Part shown: in pieces, positions 4,380 through 5,278 of the stretch | How the letters are laid out: each line of letters opens with the position of its first letter | How positions within the stretch are numbered: the first letter of the stretch is position 1 | Assembly (NCBI GenBank): GCA_016795255.1 | Contig: JAEUIB010000574.1 | Span: forward strand, 1-5,278 | DNA: 5,278 bases | DNA from: Planctomycetota bacterium | GTDB taxonomy: Bacteria > Planctomycetota > B15-G4 > JADJEK01 | Reading direction: 5' to 3' | Notes under the pieces: model-generated | Databases searched by the model: none | What the model was told of the DNA's origin: nothing | The model's input: the letters and a program-made list of their open reading frames with translations, nothing else | Translations under genes and position numbers: made by a program

Positions 4380-5278
4380 TCACCACACGGCATCGCGGGG
4401 CTCCGGGAACGCCAGCACGTCGTCGATCCGATCCTTGCCGAGCACGAGCATCCACACGCGTTCCAAGCCCAGCGCGATGCCCGCGCACGGCGGCAAACCG
4501 CGCTCGAGCGCCGCGAGAAATTGGCTCGGCCACGGCAATGCGTCGCGCCCAGTACGCGCGCGCACGGCCCGCTCGTGCTCGAAGCGAGCGCGTTGCTCGA
4601 CCGGATCCGTGAGTTCGACGAACCCGTTCGCCAACTCGATGCCGAGCGCGTAGCACTCGAACCGGCGCGCGACGCGCGGGTCCGCCGCATCGAGCTGCGC
4701 CAGCGCCGCCATCGACGCCGGATACGCATGCAGGATCGTCGGCCTCTCGACGCCGAGATGCGGCTCGACGTGATCGAGCAGGATCCGGAAGAACAACGAC
4801 TCGGGGTCGTCGTCGGGCCGCACCTCCAAGACCTTCGCCGCGCGCACCGCGGAACGGAATCGGTCCGCGTCCCCATCGAGGAATGGCTCGAGGTCGACTC
4901 CCGCGTACTTCGCGAACGCGTCGGCGACCGACACGCGCTCGAAGCCGCGGTCGAGCCGCGCGACGCGACCGCCGCGGACGAACTCCGAGCGCCCGGTCGC
5001 CGCGCGCGCGCACGCGTCGAAGAGTCGCTCGAGGTCGGCGATCAACGCCTCGTCGTCGTCCCACGCGCGGTACCACTCGGCGAGCGCGAACTCGGGATGG
5101 TGACGATCCGAGCGTTCACCGAGTCCGCCGCGGACGACCCGCCCGAGCTCGACGACGCGCTCGAAGCCCGCGGCGAGCAGCCGCTTCAACCGCAGCTCCG
5201 GCGACGTCACGGCATAGCGGGCGACGCGCGCGAGCCGCAGCGGCTCGAGGTACGGCTCCTGGCCCGGCTCGTCGGTGA
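4380..5278 (-). CDS. epmA: EpmA/GenX-type EF-P lysine ligase (5' partial)
   Basis: A class II lysyl-tRNA-synthetase paralogue that, in characterised bacteria, activates (R)-beta-lysine with ATP and attaches it to a conserved lysine of elongation factor P, helping ribosomes through polyproline. About 298 C-terminal residues are visible; the frame runs off the right edge, so the GTG at 5210 (TSPELRLKRLLAAG) is internal. Family marks in order: TSPELRLKRLL, motif 2 ending in DRHHPEFALAEWYR, the pair ELANGFVELTDPVEQRARF, then GLPPCAGIALGLERVWMLVL with motif 3 Arg, and the end DDVLAFPEPRDAVW. LysRS proper has a different motif 3 context and an N-terminal anticodon domain; E. coli EpmA lacks that domain, and whether it is absent here cannot be seen. 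The motif 2 loop seems about two residues longer than usual, with Glu displaced. EF-P and the beta-lysine mutase EpmB are not in view; they may lie beyond the right edge. Confidence 0.9.
   Translation of the reverse strand, partial: TDEPGQEPYLEPLRLARVARYAVTSPELRLKRLLAAGFERVVELGRVVRGGLGERSDRHHPEFALAEWYRAWDDDEALIADLERLFDACARAATGRSEFVRGGRVARLDRGFERVSVADAFAKYAGVDLEPFLDGDADRFRSAVRAAKVLEVRPDDDPESLFFRILLDHVEPHLGVERPTILHAYPASMAALAQLDAADPRVARRFECYALGIELANGFVELTDPVEQRARFEHERAVRARTGRDALPWPSQFLAALERGLPPCAGIALGLERVWMLVLGKDRIDDVLAFPEPRDAVW

Noticed and set aside
3119..4612. A 497-codon open frame on the plus strand
   Set aside because: It is antisense to the beta-rich secreted gene and to the end of epmA, with a highly charged Arg/Glu/Asp composition and no domain.
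4276..5076. A 266-codon open frame on the minus strand over epmA
   Set aside because: It is an out-of-frame, Arg-rich translation of DNA whose other frame gives an unmistakable EpmA protein.
4380..5278. Housekeeping lysyl-tRNA synthetase (lysS)
   Set aside because: The ELANGFVELTD and PPCAGIALGLERVWMLVLG segments and the FPEPRDAVW end match EpmA rather than LysRS.
1..5278. CRISPR array, tRNA, rRNA, insertion sequence or attachment site
   Set aside because: No regularly spaced direct repeats, no tRNA-like cloverleaf, no rRNA-like block and no transposase or integrase motif were seen when reading both strands.

Overview
The window is GC-rich bacterial chromosome with five protein genes and short intergenic gaps. 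One gene lies on the plus strand and four lie in tandem on the minus strand. The mix of secreted HEAT-repeat proteins, a membrane-anchored protein with a Pro/Ala/Lys/Glu-rich stalk, a secreted beta-rich protein of a style common in planctomycetes, and an EpmA-type lysyl-tRNA-synthetase paralogue points to a Planctomycetota bacterium. This is an inference from protein style and base composition; another GC-rich lineage such as Myxococcota is possible.

Layout, left to right. Bases 1-716 (+) hold the 3' part of an unrecognised envelope protein: a membrane segment, a disordered linker and a helical C-terminal domain. It converges on a stand-alone NIL-domain protein at 834-1091 (-). Between the two stops lie a 16-bp palindrome and a perfect 40-bp palindrome, probably a shared bidirectional terminator. 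The NIL gene has a probable promoter (extended -10 at 1144-1152) that overlaps a hairpin at 1153-1176. Next is a secreted HEAT-repeat protein at 1224-2831 (-), ending in a Gly/Ser/Glu linker and a short tail. A 242-bp gap with a long hairpin separates it from a secreted beta-rich protein at 3074-4279 (-), which carries one dockerin-like calcium loop and has a clear GGAGG ribosome binding site. The right edge holds the C-terminal about 298 residues of an EpmA/GenX-type EF-P lysine ligase (4380-5278, -), whose 5' end lies outside the window.

The four minus-strand genes are separated by roughly 100, 240 and 130 bp and by hairpins, so they are more likely separate transcription units than a tight operon. 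Only EpmA (EF-P modification) and the NIL protein (a small ligand-sensing fold known from the methionine importer MetN) have a recognisable family; the other three are envelope or secreted proteins of unknown function. I see no mobile element, CRISPR array, rRNA or tRNA, and no convincing new multi-gene system. The many long Arg-rich open frames on both strands are antisense or out-of-frame shadows caused by the high GC content.
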